Assembly (NCBI GenBank): GCA_039820545.1
Contig: JBCBPW010000005.1
Location: 62,001 to 126,000, forward strand
Direction: 5' to 3'
From: JALEFZ01 sp039820545
GTDB taxonomy: Bacteria > Bacteroidota > Bacteroidia > J057
Length of the DNA stretch: 64,000 bases
Shown here piece by piece: positions 18,101-27,833 of this stretch; the first letter of the stretch is position 1, and each line of letters begins with the position of its first letter. The position numbers and the translations under genes were made by a program. The notes under the pieces are model-generated. The model did not search any database. It saw nothing but the letters and a program-made list of their open reading frames with translations, and was not told the origin of the DNA.

Positions 18101-19846
18101 ATGCGACGGATCATCACTTGGGCTCTTGCCTTTGCCTTGAGTATTTCTACGGTTTGGGCACAATACAATACGGCTGAGGAAGTCGAAAGTGCCCTAAAGC
18201 AAGCGAGAAAAGACCAGGACAAATTGAAGATATATGTGCAGGGAGCAGAAGATCTAAAGGGATCTAACCCACAAAAGTCCATAGAATACTCCAATAAGGC
18301 GATTGAACTTTCGCAGAAGGTATCCAAAGTATTTAAGCTAAGAGGATTTGCACGTGCGCTAGGAGCGGATGCTTACACCACGAAGGCACTGGTCCTCATG
18401 AATCAGGAGAAAAATAAAGAGGCAGAGCCCCTGATTGCCACAGCCATCAAAGTGCGCAAAGGCTTAAATAAGAAAAGTCAAGACGTCAAGATTGCTCGAA
18501 ATTATCGGCTGTTAGGATTTTGTATAGAAAAGCAAAGACAACCCCTCCGTGCGTATAAAGCCTACCTTCCTGGAATTAATTACGCCAATAAAAGTGGTAA
18601 CAGAGAAGAAATTGCCCGAAGCTATTATTCTCTGGGAAAAATCCAGATCAAGCGGAAGGAATACAAAGAAGCATTGATTAGTCTGGGAAAGGCTGAAGGG
18701 AATGCCAAACAAGCCAACCTCCGTCAACTTATCCTCGAGATTCGGAGTGCTTATGACTCTGCCAAGGATCTCCTCGAAAGATCCAACGAACTCGAAAATC
18801 TTCAAGCAAAAAATCAGGTGGTGCAGCAGCAGTATGATCAGGAGATCGAAGAAGCTGAAGCAGCCATTTCTTCCTATCAGGATAGTTTGACGACAGCCGT
18901 TGCCACAAACGAAATCCTCCTACAGGAAAGTGAGTTTCAGAAGATGCTGGTAGATCAGCAGAAGCTTCAGCTCAAAGCCCAGGAAGACTCCATCCAAGCG
19001 GCGAATATCAAGGTAGAGCTAGCAGAATCCGAACGACAAGCAGCCGAGCAAAAAAGTCAAAAGCTCCAAGTGGTTTTTCTCGCATCTATTCTGGTAGGGG
19101 TCCTTTTGCTGTGGATGGTGATCACGCTCTTTCAGCGAAGCCTGGAAAGAAAGCGTAGTGCACATCGTCTGGAAGAAGAAAAAGAAAAATCAGATCGCCT
19201 ACTTCGCAATATTCTCCCCGATGCCATTGCCAATGACTTGAAGGAGAATGGAAAAGTAGCGCCGCAGGAACATCCTCATGTATCGATTTTGTTCACAGAT
19301 TTTCAGGGGTTCACCTCCATCGCAGCCGAGGTCGCGCCTGGTGAACTGATTAAGCAGCTTGAATATGCTTTTGAGCATTTTGATGCGATCGCGACAAGGT
19401 ATCGCTTGGAGAAAATCAAAACCATCGGTGATGCCTACATGGCTGTCGGAGGACTCGTTCGCAAGGATCCCTATCACGGGATCAATGCTGTCGCCGCAGG
19501 TATGGAGATGCAAGATTTCATGCGCAAATGGAACCATGAGCAGCGAAGCAAAGGGCAGCCAGAATGGAAACTCCGCGTAGGTATCCATACAGGAAAAGTC
19601 GTAGCAGGAGTCATCGGGAAAAAGAAAATAGCCTACGATATCTGGGGAGATGCCGTAAACATCGCCAGCCGAATCGAAGCAGCAGGAGCCGCTGGGAAAG
19701 TCAATATATCCGAAGCGACCTTTGAAGAGGTCAAGCAGTTTGTGCAAGTCGAGCCTCAACGCACCGTGGAAGTAAAAAATAGAGGAGAACAGAATATGTT
19801 CTTCGTCCAGCGAATCATCGGAGAGCGCGTAGCCAAGCAGCGCTGA
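18101..19846 (+). CDS. Membrane adenylate cyclase (class III) with periplasmic TPR sensor
   Basis: 581 residues: signal peptide (1-21), TPR-like helices (about 25-215), a coiled coil (220-320), one membrane helix (about 323-345) and a class III cyclase domain (about 390-570). Metal-binding Asp400 (ILFTDFQGFT) and Asp444 (KTIGDAYM) are present. The base-selecting pair is Lys440 (IKTIGD) and Asp513 (YDIWGD), the adenine-specific combination; guanylate cyclases have Glu and Cys there. The transition-state Asn and Arg are in 'VNIASRIE'. It should make cAMP in the cytoplasm under control of the N-terminal sensor. It is divergent from the cNMP-binding gene at 16373-17764, an obvious candidate reader. 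Confidence 0.93.
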   Translation: MRRIITWALAFALSISTVWAQYNTAEEVESALKQARKDQDKLKIYVQGAEDLKGSNPQKSIEYSNKAIELSQKVSKVFKLRGFARALGADAYTTKALVLMNQEKNKEAEPLIATAIKVRKGLNKKSQDVKIARNYRLLGFCIEKQRQPLRAYKAYLPGINYANKSGNREEIARSYYSLGKIQIKRKEYKEALISLGKAEGNAKQANLRQLILEIRSAYDSAKDLLERSNELENLQAKNQVVQQQYDQEIEEAEAAISSYQDSLTTAVATNEILLQESEFQKMLVDQQKLQLKAQEDSIQAANIKVELAESERQAAEQKSQKLQVVFLASILVGVLLLWMVITLFQRSLERKRSAHRLEEEKEKSDRLLRNILPDAIANDLKENGKVAPQEHPHVSILFTDFQGFTSIAAEVAPGELIKQLEYAFEHFDAIATRYRLEKIKTIGDAYMAVGGLVRKDPYHGINAVAAGMEMQDFMRKWNHEQRSKGQPEWKLRVGIHTGKVVAGVIGKKKIAYDIWGDAVNIASRIEAAGAAGKVNISEATFEEVKQFVQVEPQRTVEVKNRGEQNMFFVQRIIGERVAKQR

Positions 19847-19959
19847 TTCAGGATTCGAGCCACAACCAACCAATCACGTAGAGGATATCAGGATCAACGC
19901 ATTCTCTAAGCGTCCCTGTACAAAATTTTGCTTCCTTGCTTGCCTAACCACTACCTGCT

Positions 19960-22059
19960 ATGCGCCTGCTTCTCAGTCTATACATGCTGGCGGCTATCTG
20001 TGTGCCGCTCATCAGTTATGCACAGTTGCCCGTCTTGCTTCGGGACGAGTTCCGAAAGCTTCAACCCCTGTGGCCTGTAGCACTAGAATCTAGCCAAAAC
20101 CGCCAATTTGAAGAGGAACAAATGATCCTTTCGCAGTCCGATCTCACAGCGACATGGCTGTACACCACCGAGCAATATTTATACAATCGCCCTGACTTTA
20201 TTTTTGAAGCCTCATTTACAGTGCTCGAAAGTAATGCCACCGCATCTTATGGACTTTGCTGGGGTGCTACCGAGGATTTACAACAGTACTATGCCTTCGA
20301 AATGAATACCGAGGGCTTCTTTCGTGTCATCAAGGTCCAGGGAAAAGATATACAGACCCTCTTACCATGGAATTCTCATAGGAAAATCCAACCTGTAGGA
20401 GAAGAGAATGTCATCCGAGTCAGAAAGGATGAATGGGGCTTATACTTGGATGTCAATGACAAGGAAGTCGGTAGAATCAAGTATCCCAAGTTCATGGGAT
20501 TGAACCACGGCTTGATGTTGAAAGGTCAAATAAAACTATCAGTAGACTATTGGATGGTACGTCATCCAGAGGTCATCATCCATCAGCTACAGCAGGGATG
20601 GCCTCAAGCAGTAAAATTACGTTTGGACAGCACGATTAATTCCGACCAGTGGAATGAAACACATCCTCGATACCATCCTTTGGAACCAATCTTTTATGTG
20701 AGTCGTTCAAAGCCTGGAAAGCTAGAAGCAACAGCAGATATCTGGTATACGGAAAAGACAGATTCTACCTGGACGCCGCTCGCAGCACTTGGAAGCCCAT
20801 ACAATGACAGTAAAGGAAATACAATTGTACGATTTGACCCTAATGGCAGTAAGGTATGGCTCAATGGTAGGTATGGCTCGCGTGGAGGTGGTGCCAATGG
20901 ATTGTCTTTTGCCCAAGTAGATAAAAGCACGTGGGAGAATATTCAACCCTTTCCGCTCCCGACTAAGCTATTCCCTGGGCAGACGACTATTACAGATTGG
21001 GCCATCAATGAGAACCAGGACATCGTCCTCTTCGCAGCAGAATTACCAGGAGGCTATGGAGACATGGACATCTACGTCACCTTCCGTGAGGGAAGCACAT
21101 GGTCCAAACCCAAGAATCTAGGGCCTTCTGTCAATACCTTTGGACGCGAGTGCAGTCCGATGCTGCTCGAGGATGACGAGACACTGTATTTTGCTTCAAA
21201 TGGATGGCCAGGATATGGCAAGGGAGATCTTTTTATGACGAATCGTACCAGTCGCACATGGACCCAGTGGGATGAACCCATGAATCTGGGACCCAAAATC
21301 AACTCCGCAGAATGGGATGCCTATTTGTTCCCCTTTCCCCAAAAGACGCGACAATATTTTATGGCCAGTATTGATTCTGCTCGGGGAGACTACGACATCT
21401 ACAGATTGGCTGTACCTGTTGACATTAAGACACAGCCGCTTTGTCGTGTGTATGGACAGATAAGGCATATAGAAACAGAGCGAATCATCCCTGGTACCAT
21501 TCAGTTTTGGACAGTCAAAGGAGAACAGATACGAAAGGTAGGGGAGGCAGAGGCAGAAAAAGGAAGTTATGGCATGTACCTCGACCTCGGCAAGGCCTAT
21601 CAGATGTACGCAGTGACAGACGGATATTTTCCAATTCTGGATACCTTGGATGTGCGTGCTGCGGAGACCTATCGAGATGTGCGCAAAGATTTATTTGTCA
21701 AATCCCTAGAGCTAGGAAAAGCGGTGAGACTCGACAATGTTTTCTTCCATCGGGCCAGCCCTGAGTTGTTGCCTGCGTCTTATTCCGAACTCAACAGATT
21801 AGCAATTTTGATGCATGCCTTGCCCCACTTGTTTGTAGAGATCAGAGGACATACAGACAATGTAGGAGAAGAAAGGGCGCTTCAAACCCTCTCAGAGCAG
21901 CGTGCAGCGACTGTACGTCAATATTTGGTCGATATGGGGATCAGTGGAGACAGACTGAGCAGCCAAGGCTTTGGCTCCTCTGAGCCGATTGCCAGCAACG
22001 ATGATCCGACGACACGTCCCCTCAATCGACGTGTCGAATTTGTGATTATTCGGAATTAG
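19960..22059 (+). CDS. PD40-repeat OmpA-family outer membrane protein
   Basis: 699 residues. Signal peptide (1-21), then an N-terminal beta-sandwich region ('FIFEASFTVLESNATASYG', lectin/laminin-G-like), then PD40-type propeller blades ('GDMDIYVTFREG', 'LYFASNGWPGYGKGDLFMT', 'GDYDIYRLA'), a short carboxypeptidase-regulatory-like strand segment and a C-terminal OmpA domain (about 590-699: 'IRGHTDNVGEERALQTLSEQRA', 'NRRVEFVI'). The OmpA domain binds peptidoglycan while the propeller probably scaffolds envelope machinery; related proteins accompany gliding or type IX secretion genes, but none are adjacent. An O-antigen-ligase-like gene follows 54 bp on. Confidence 0.9.
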   Translation: MRLLLSLYMLAAICVPLISYAQLPVLLRDEFRKLQPLWPVALESSQNRQFEEEQMILSQSDLTATWLYTTEQYLYNRPDFIFEASFTVLESNATASYGLCWGATEDLQQYYAFEMNTEGFFRVIKVQGKDIQTLLPWNSHRKIQPVGEENVIRVRKDEWGLYLDVNDKEVGRIKYPKFMGLNHGLMLKGQIKLSVDYWMVRHPEVIIHQLQQGWPQAVKLRLDSTINSDQWNETHPRYHPLEPIFYVSRSKPGKLEATADIWYTEKTDSTWTPLAALGSPYNDSKGNTIVRFDPNGSKVWLNGRYGSRGGGANGLSFAQVDKSTWENIQPFPLPTKLFPGQTTITDWAINENQDIVLFAAELPGGYGDMDIYVTFREGSTWSKPKNLGPSVNTFGRECSPMLLEDDETLYFASNGWPGYGKGDLFMTNRTSRTWTQWDEPMNLGPKINSAEWDAYLFPFPQKTRQYFMASIDSARGDYDIYRLAVPVDIKTQPLCRVYGQIRHIETERIIPGTIQFWTVKGEQIRKVGEAEAEKGSYGMYLDLGKAYQMYAVTDGYFPILDTLDVRAAETYRDVRKDLFVKSLELGKAVRLDNVFFHRASPELLPASYSELNRLAILMHALPHLFVEIRGHTDNVGEERALQTLSEQRAATVRQYLVDMGISGDRLSSQGFGSSEPIASNDDPTTRPLNRRVEFVIIRN

Positions 22060-22113
22060 GCCAACCTTTGGATTTCCCAAACGTCTTCTAGGCATTATAT
22101 AGCCCTGATCAAA

Positions 22114-23337
22114 TTGTACTTAAGACAAGCGCTTACACATACCCGACAAATAATCTCCTCCCATACCCCTGTTGAAAAAGGGTATTTGGGTTTGTTGTTA
22201 CTGGCTGTAGTGAGCTTGGTAGGATCTCGAGCGGGCTTGAGTTTGACTACGGGTTTATTATTGATTTGGGTATTTTGGGGATCTGGAAGAGATACCAATG
22301 ACTACCTTCCCCTACTGATTTTACCACTCTGGTGGTTGAGTACAGCTGTAGGTTTATTAAGATCTCCTGATCTGATTCAAGGACTGGATGCGTGGTTACT
22401 AGGCATTCCCCTTTTGTCCTATATCTTGGCAATCACGCGGATGCATACATTAGCGGATGAGACGAGAAGACTCATATTTCAAGCTTTTATGTTGAGCCTA
22501 GTTCTGGGATGGCTTGTAGCGATGATACTAGGGAGCTACAAGTGGATGACAGGATTATTGAGTTGGGATGAAGCATTTACGTATGCCACATTCGCTGAAA
22601 ATATCCTTCAGCATCCCACCTATCTGGCGCTGATGATCAATATTGCTCTGATTTGGCTCATTCAACAGACAAATTTGAAGGGAATCTACCTAGGGTTATG
22701 GGGTTTCTTCCTCCTTTTTCTGTTGATGACAGCCGCTCGCCTACAGATTTTCATCGGGATTGGCATCATGGGAGGCATCCTTTTCTTCAAATATCCCAGA
22801 TGGCGAAAGGGGGTGTATCTAGGAATAGGAAGCCTGATTCTTATGGCGATATGTGCAGTTGTCTTTCTTCCCGAACAAGCCAATCGTCTAAGTGATCTCT
22901 GGAATTACAGAGAAATAGAAAATATTCGACATAGTGGAGTGGCTGTAAGATTGGCACTTTGGGAAATCGCCTGGGGAGAAATCACGGTACAACCTATTAC
23001 AGGAGTGGGGTTGGGGAATGTACAAGCTACGCTAGAGGCTGCATTCATACGAGAGGGTATGCCTCTACAAGGACTGGGACCGCACAACCAATATCTGCAT
23101 ACAGCCCTTGCTATTGGACTCCCTGGCATGTGTGCCCTTATCTTTGCCTTGCTCGTCCCCCTCATCAATGCGATGATACAGCGACGGTATACAGCTGTGG
23201 GAATCTTGCTCCTCGTGATTTTGGGATGTTTGACAGAGGATATCCTGAGCCGACAAAGCGGAATATGTACCCTGGCGATTTTCCTCCCCCTTACTTGGCC
23301 TTTGCGGGATAATAATCAGGCTGAAGGAAGGGAATGA
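22114..23337 (+). CDS. O-antigen ligase (WaaL/Wzy-like) family membrane protein
   Basis: 407 residues with about 10-12 hydrophobic helices and a large loop ('RHSGVAVRLALWEIAWGEI...GVGLGNVQ' with 'GLGPHNQYLHTALAIGLPG'), the signature of the Wzy_C/O-antigen-ligase family, where the His and Arg residues of this loop are functionally important. It joins O-antigen or other glycans onto a lipid-linked acceptor at the periplasmic face. The frame has no early ATG; the best start is TTG at 22114, and the first internal Met (about residue 111) would remove several helices. Its last 47 bp overlap the 3' end of the opposite-strand XTPase gene. Confidence 0.85.
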   Translation: MYLRQALTHTRQIISSHTPVEKGYLGLLLLAVVSLVGSRAGLSLTTGLLLIWVFWGSGRDTNDYLPLLILPLWWLSTAVGLLRSPDLIQGLDAWLLGIPLLSYILAITRMHTLADETRRLIFQAFMLSLVLGWLVAMILGSYKWMTGLLSWDEAFTYATFAENILQHPTYLALMINIALIWLIQQTNLKGIYLGLWGFFLLFLLMTAARLQIFIGIGIMGGILFFKYPRWRKGVYLGIGSLILMAICAVVFLPEQANRLSDLWNYREIENIRHSGVAVRLALWEIAWGEITVQPITGVGLGNVQATLEAAFIREGMPLQGLGPHNQYLHTALAIGLPGMCALIFALLVPLINAMIQRRYTAVGILLLVILGCLTEDILSRQSGICTLAIFLPLTWPLRDNNQAEGRE

Positions 23338-23830
23338 GTGCCATCGTGACAGCGGGAATGTATAGAGTAGTTCTTGTAATCCTATTTCCTGTCAAAATTC
23401 CCACAGCTCCTTGTTGTTGCTTGGAGTTTTGTGTACCAAATACGATATCGTCAGCTTCTCCTAGCTCTTTTCCCTCTCGGATAAGCGCAGTTACTTTGGG
23501 TGGTAAAAAGAAACTGGCTGTTCTTCCTTTCCCCATTTGTTGTTTCCCTTGGATCACTACCCAAGCAAACGCGAGCAACGCCCCGTTCCATTCGCTCAAT
23601 CCTCCTTCTATTCCCACCGCAAAATCTAATTCAGACGGCTGATTCCAGGCTGCTTGCGTACGATTGGAGGCACCTAGGAAGGTTTCTGCTTCGGTCATCG
23701 GTTGATCAGATACACCAGAAGGAACAGAAACCCCTTCGAATTGCATGGCAGTTTGGGGAAAAGCAGCTTCAAATGCAGCTTGCGTAGCGTGAATTTTGAC
23801 GGGATTGCGAGAGGCAACGACTATTTTCAT
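23291..23830 (-). CDS. DUF84/YjjX-type inosine/xanthosine triphosphatase
   Basis: About 180 residues from the ATG at 23830 ('MKIVVASRNPVKIHATQAAF'). The motif S-x-N-P-x-K, 'VSDQPMTEAETFLGASNRT', 'FAVGIEGGL' and 'ELGEADDIVFG' identify the DUF84 family, which hydrolyses (d)ITP and XTP to keep non-canonical purines out of nucleic acids. The cytosolic enzyme is usually a dimer with Mg. The start was chosen because the upstream 12 codons ('MIHTLSFLHLSL') do not fit the family. The 3' end overlaps the convergent O-antigen-ligase gene. Confidence 0.9.
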   Translation of the reverse strand: MKIVVASRNPVKIHATQAAFEAAFPQTAMQFEGVSVPSGVSDQPMTEAETFLGASNRTQAAWNQPSELDFAVGIEGGLSEWNGALLAFAWVVIQGKQQMGKGRTASFFLPPKVTALIREGKELGEADDIVFGTQNSKQQQGAVGILTGNRITRTTLYIPAVTMALIPFLQPDYYPAKAK

Positions 23831-24006
23831 GAGTGAAAGATGGAGGAAAGAAAGGGTATGAATCAAGGAAAGTATGATTAATTTTGAGGAATAATTACGA
23901 GTGGAAGTGCAATCTCGAATCAGACACTACATGCCATAAGTCCTAGATTCGTATCATTATCTCGCAAACCTATGGGTTTCATGCTTCCATCCATTCACAA
24001 AAACCT

Positions 24007-24567
24007 ATGCCTCATCCCAAGCCGTCCCAAGTCCTTCAACACGTCCAACACTGGGTAGAACAAATCATTATCGGTCTGAATTTCTGTCCATTTGCAGGAA
24101 AAGTCTTTCAGGAGGGTCAAATTCAATATGTGGTGGCCGAAGCAGAATCCTTATCAGACCTGACCGATGAGTTGGGAACCGTATTGGAAGCGTTTCTTCA
24201 GGCAGATCCCGAGCAGGCAGATACCTTGCTATTCATTCATCCTTATATCTTGCAAGAGGACTTTCTCGAATACTGGGACTTTGCGCAGCACATTACAAAT
24301 TGGCTCATAGATACAGGACTAGAAGGTACCCTGCAGTTGGCTACTTTTCACCCTGATTATCGCTTCGAAGGCCCCGATGCGCATGACCCCTCTCATTTCA
24401 CCAATCGTTCGCCTTATCCTATTCTACACTTTCTACGAGAAGCAAGTGTAGAGCAAGCCCTTCGTCATTATCCAGATCCTGAGCAGATTCCAGTACAAAA
24501 TATGGAAAAGCTGTCTGATATGGGTTTGGAAGAAATTCAAAGACTTTGGTTGAACCTGAAGAAATAA
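24007..24567 (+). CDS. DUF1415 protein
   Basis: 186 residues covering the DUF1415 family. Markers are 'VEQIIIGLNFCPFAGKVF' near the N-terminus (conserved 'NFCPFA'), 'TLLFIHPYILQEDFLEYWDF', 'ATFHPDYRFEG' and 'NRSPYPILHFLREASVEQAL'. It is cytosolic, with no signal peptide. The family is widespread in proteobacteria and Bacteroidota; I know of no assigned function. It is alone in its transcript as far as can be seen, with the helicase gene 125 bp downstream on the same strand. Confidence 0.88.
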   Translation: MPHPKPSQVLQHVQHWVEQIIIGLNFCPFAGKVFQEGQIQYVVAEAESLSDLTDELGTVLEAFLQADPEQADTLLFIHPYILQEDFLEYWDFAQHITNWLIDTGLEGTLQLATFHPDYRFEGPDAHDPSHFTNRSPYPILHFLREASVEQALRHYPDPEQIPVQNMEKLSDMGLEEIQRLWLNLKK

Positions 24568-24692
24568 TTGCCCGCACTACTTTTTATCCATCAGATAAAG
24601 CCTTAAGATCTTGCAAAGCCCTTTTCCGCTAATCTGAAATAATTGAAACCTCCTTCCCTCAAATTCAGTTCAATAGGACGTAACGGAGATTC

Positions 24693-26630
24693 ATGAATAG
24701 CAAAGAAAAAATTGAGCATCTGCAGGACCTGCTGGAACTGGAGCGACAGGAAGATCTTAGACAGTATAAGGAGAAGGTGCTCAAGCGTACGTTGAAAGAG
24801 CGTATTCAAAAGGGTGTGACCTGGTTTCCTGTATTTTTACGGAGAATGTATTTTGGCTTGGGAGACAGGCTAGTCATTGAGGTGGAGCGGAGTGAAAGTA
24901 AAAAGAAAGTAGACTCTGGATTCCAGTCGGGAGCCGTAGTGGCTGTCTTCGGGATGGATATGGACCAAATGTCTGGTCGACTCACAGGTGTGATTGCTGC
25001 ACTTCAGAAAAATAGCATGAAGATCGCCCTGAGTACAGACAACATACCCGACTGGTTGCCACACAGCAAATTGGGGATCGACCTAGAGTTTGATGATAAG
25101 ACCTATCAGGAGATGAAGCGGGCTTTGGTCGAGATCAAGGAGCCAAAGAAAAACGAACGTCTCAAAGAGTTGCGTGAGGTATTGTTTGGGGAAAGAAAAC
25201 CAGAGTTCCATGACTGGAGCATTCAGTTGGAGCATCCTCAGCTCAACCCTTCTCAAAATAAAGCTGTCCAGCGTGCGCTCGAAGCGAAGGATGTGGCCAT
25301 TATACATGGCCCTCCAGGGACAGGTAAGACCACCACGATGGTGCACACCATCCAAGAGGTGCTGCTGCACGAGCATCAAGTCATGATCTGCGCCGCGAGC
25401 AATACTGCTGTGGACTTGTTGACACTCAAGTGTATCGAACTCGGTATGGATGTCGTACGTCTGGGCAATCCTGCCCGTGTCGATGAGGAACTGCTCAAGC
25501 ATACGCTGGATGGAGCCGTCGCCAATCATCCCGATTATAATGCACTGAAGAAACTGCGGAAAGATGTGGAAGATGCACGCAAACGCGCCCACAAATTCAA
25601 ACGAAAGTACGGCTCTCGCGAGTACCACAAGCGAAAGGAACTGCTACGCGATGCACGCGAGATGAAGGCATTGGCCCACCAGTTGGAGGATTACATCCTG
25701 CATCAGGTGATCAATCGCACACCCATCATTGCTTGTACGCTGACGGGCGCCTCTTCCAAGGTGCTGGGACGCAAGAGTTTTCATACGGTTTTTATTGATG
25801 AGGCAGGGCAGGCTTTGACGCCAGCTAGTTGTATTCCCTTGTTGCGCTGCAATCGCGTGATCATGGCGGGGGACCACTTGCAGCTTCCTCCGACGGTCAA
25901 GTCCATGGAGGCAGAGAAGAAAGGGCTGAGTACGACGCTTTTTGAGGAAGTGGTAGAAAAGCATCCCGAGACCTCTGTCATGCTAGAGCAGCAGTACAGG
26001 ATGAATGAGCAGATTATGCGATTTTCAGGGCTGCAGTTTTATGAGAATCGCCTGATTGCTGACGCTAGTGTAAAGGATCATCAACTGACGGAGAACTTTC
26101 CGCCTGTTGCGTTTATTGATACAGCAGGTTGTGGATTCAACGAGAAGAAGAATCCCGAGACGCTTTCGACAGGAAATCCTGATGAAGCACAGTTGCTCCT
26201 GCGTCATTTGGCCCTGATGTTTATGAAGCTAGAGTCGGAAGCCCCCGATACTCTAAATGCGTCCTTCTCGGTTGGGGTAATCGCCCCTTACAAACAGCAG
26301 GTGCAGATACTCAAGCAGCAACTCGGCAGTAGCCCTATGCTGAGCAGCTTCAAGCAGTACATCACGATCAATACCGTCGACGGATTTCAGGGTCAGGAAA
26401 GAGATGTAATCTACATCTCTCTGGTTCGTTCCAATAAGCGTGGAGAGATCGGCTTCTTGCAAGACATTCGCCGTATGAATGTGGCCTTGACACGTGCGCG
26501 CAAGCGACTGGTCGTCATCGGAGATTCTGCGACATTGGGATCGCATCACTTTTATGAAGATTTCTTCAACTATATCGACAAGATCGGTGCTTATCACTCT
26601 GCATGGGAGCTGATGGAGACGCTTTCTTAG
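24693..26630 (+). CDS. Superfamily 1B DNA/RNA helicase (IGHMBP2/Upf1-like)
   Basis: 645 residues. The N-terminal beta-barrel region (about 50-165) is like that of SMUBP-2/IGHMBP2 proteins. Walker A is 'GPPGTGKTTT' (206-215), motif II 'FIDEAGQ' (Asp369-Glu370), motif III 'VIMAGDHLQLPPTV', motif IV 'QYRMNEQIM', motif V 'NTVDGFQGQERDVIYISLVRS' (in part) and motif VI 'MNVALTRARKRLVVIGD'. A charged helical insert (about 280-345) corresponds to the 1B stalk. It should be an ATP-dependent 5'-3' helicase on nucleic acid; the physiological substrate in bacteria is unknown. Confidence 0.93.
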   Translation: MNSKEKIEHLQDLLELERQEDLRQYKEKVLKRTLKERIQKGVTWFPVFLRRMYFGLGDRLVIEVERSESKKKVDSGFQSGAVVAVFGMDMDQMSGRLTGVIAALQKNSMKIALSTDNIPDWLPHSKLGIDLEFDDKTYQEMKRALVEIKEPKKNERLKELREVLFGERKPEFHDWSIQLEHPQLNPSQNKAVQRALEAKDVAIIHGPPGTGKTTTMVHTIQEVLLHEHQVMICAASNTAVDLLTLKCIELGMDVVRLGNPARVDEELLKHTLDGAVANHPDYNALKKLRKDVEDARKRAHKFKRKYGSREYHKRKELLRDAREMKALAHQLEDYILHQVINRTPIIACTLTGASSKVLGRKSFHTVFIDEAGQALTPASCIPLLRCNRVIMAGDHLQLPPTVKSMEAEKKGLSTTLFEEVVEKHPETSVMLEQQYRMNEQIMRFSGLQFYENRLIADASVKDHQLTENFPPVAFIDTAGCGFNEKKNPETLSTGNPDEAQLLLRHLALMFMKLESEAPDTLNASFSVGVIAPYKQQVQILKQQLGSSPMLSSFKQYITINTVDGFQGQERDVIYISLVRSNKRGEIGFLQDIRRMNVALTRARKRLVVIGDSATLGSHHFYEDFFNYIDKIGAYHSAWELMETLS

Positions 26631-26658
26631 TAGCTGTAGATATTTTTGACTTCGAATA

Positions 26659-26699
26659 AAAATCCAGGAGGTGCATATCATCTTCTGGATTTTCTTTTT
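26659..26699 (+). terminator. Terminator after the helicase gene
   Basis: AAAATCCAG (26659-26667) pairs with CTGGATTTT (26685-26693), followed by CTTTTTC. The inner part can pair partly further. It lies 28 bp past the helicase stop. Confidence 0.7.
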
Positions 26700-26906
26700 C
26701 CCTCATACTTTAGCTGTTTTTTGGGGCTGATATAGGTTGATAGCCCATCATATATAAAAAACCATATTTTATTGCGCTCAAGTATTTGTGAAATCCCTTC
26801 GTTTCTGTAAATTAACATATATACAAGTGACAATTTATATATGTGGATGTGGATAGAGCTACCTGGACCATTCTAATCAGAATATCCCCAGGTCTCTATT
26901 CCATTC

Positions 26907-27719
26907 TTATTGCTGTCCATGGAGCCCATACTTCTTGAGCTTCTGTACAGGGTCAGGCCCTAGATGATCATCTAGACAAGCAGGGATGACCTGCTCAACG
27001 ATGATCGGTATACCTGTCGTAATCCCAATTCTTCCTACCAAGTAAGAATCTGATTTGGAAGCGACAATATCGACTCCCTTTATGTAAAGCTCAGAGCGAA
27101 TGCTAATCTGTAGATTCTGGTTTCCTACTTGGATCTCCCGATTCACAAACTGGCTGCCCAAATATGTGATGACTAACTCAAAAGAAGGAGCCTCTGAAGC
27201 ATCCATAGGAACCTCTAGTTCAAACCTGCCCTTGACATCTGTATTTACTTGTGCCAGCACTTTCTCCGAGTCTCTTAACGTCACCATAGCTCCTTCCAGA
27301 AATCTCCCATTCTCTTTGGCTCGAACAGTACCCATATAGGTATAGGTCTTCTTTTGCTTTTTGTCTTTCCATTCTATCACCCGCATATGAGACTCAGAAA
27401 TCTGATGCGCAGAAGCAGGCGTCGCTTTGGCTAAGTATGCGCTCAAGCCCAGCGATAGGATCATATGCATCCATCTTTTTCGCCATATATTGGAAACTAC
27501 CTGTCGGACCAGTGGATAGGTATTAGGGACGACTTCGACTGCTTCCTTTGGGAAGATCCCACAATGGGGAAGGTTCTGTGGATCGGCTGCTTGCTGGCGA
27601 AAATCTCCAATTGCTTTTTTACAAGCGCTACAGAATATACCTTTTTCATGTGCTGTCATTTGGGAGAAATCTTGGCTACAAGGAATGAGGGAGATTTTGG
27701 AGGTGGATGTCTGTGCCAT
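26907..27719 (-). CDS. Carboxypeptidase-regulatory-like protein with N-terminal Cys motif
   Basis: 270 residues. The N-terminus has 'PCSQDFSQMTAHEKGIFCSACKKAIGDF' (quoted in parts: Cys14, then C-S-A-C at about 30-33), a pattern seen in many Bacteroidota proteins and probably binding a metal. A membrane helix follows (about 83-105, 'MHMILSLGLSAYLAKATPASA'), then a periplasmic carboxypeptidase-D-regulatory-like beta domain ('YMGTVRAKENGRFLEGAMVTL', 'VNTDVKGRFELEVP'). The C-terminus carries a further small segment with one Cys. The role is unknown; the layout suggests cytosolic metal-binding head and extracytosolic beta-sandwich. It is monocistronic behind the gerW-like terminator. Confidence 0.72.
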   Translation of the reverse strand: MAQTSTSKISLIPCSQDFSQMTAHEKGIFCSACKKAIGDFRQQAADPQNLPHCGIFPKEAVEVVPNTYPLVRQVVSNIWRKRWMHMILSLGLSAYLAKATPASAHQISESHMRVIEWKDKKQKKTYTYMGTVRAKENGRFLEGAMVTLRDSEKVLAQVNTDVKGRFELEVPMDASEAPSFELVITYLGSQFVNREIQVGNQNLQISIRSELYIKGVDIVASKSDSYLVGRIGITTGIPIIVEQVIPACLDDHLGPDPVQKLKKYGLHGQQ

Positions 27720-27778
27720 ATGATGCGATTATTTGATTGCCATTCATATGAGAGATAGCTCCCTTACATTTTTTCCAT

Positions 27779-27811
27779 AAAAAGGCCCGTCATCCCAAGA
27801 GGAATGACAGG
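27779..27811 (-). terminator. Terminator of the GerW-like gene
   Basis: Read on the minus strand, CCTGTCATTCC, a TCTT loop and GGGATGACGGG form an 11-bp stem with two G-T wobbles, followed by CCTTTTT. Confidence 0.75.
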
Positions 27812-27833
27812 CTAGGGCGCTAATAGGGAGAGT

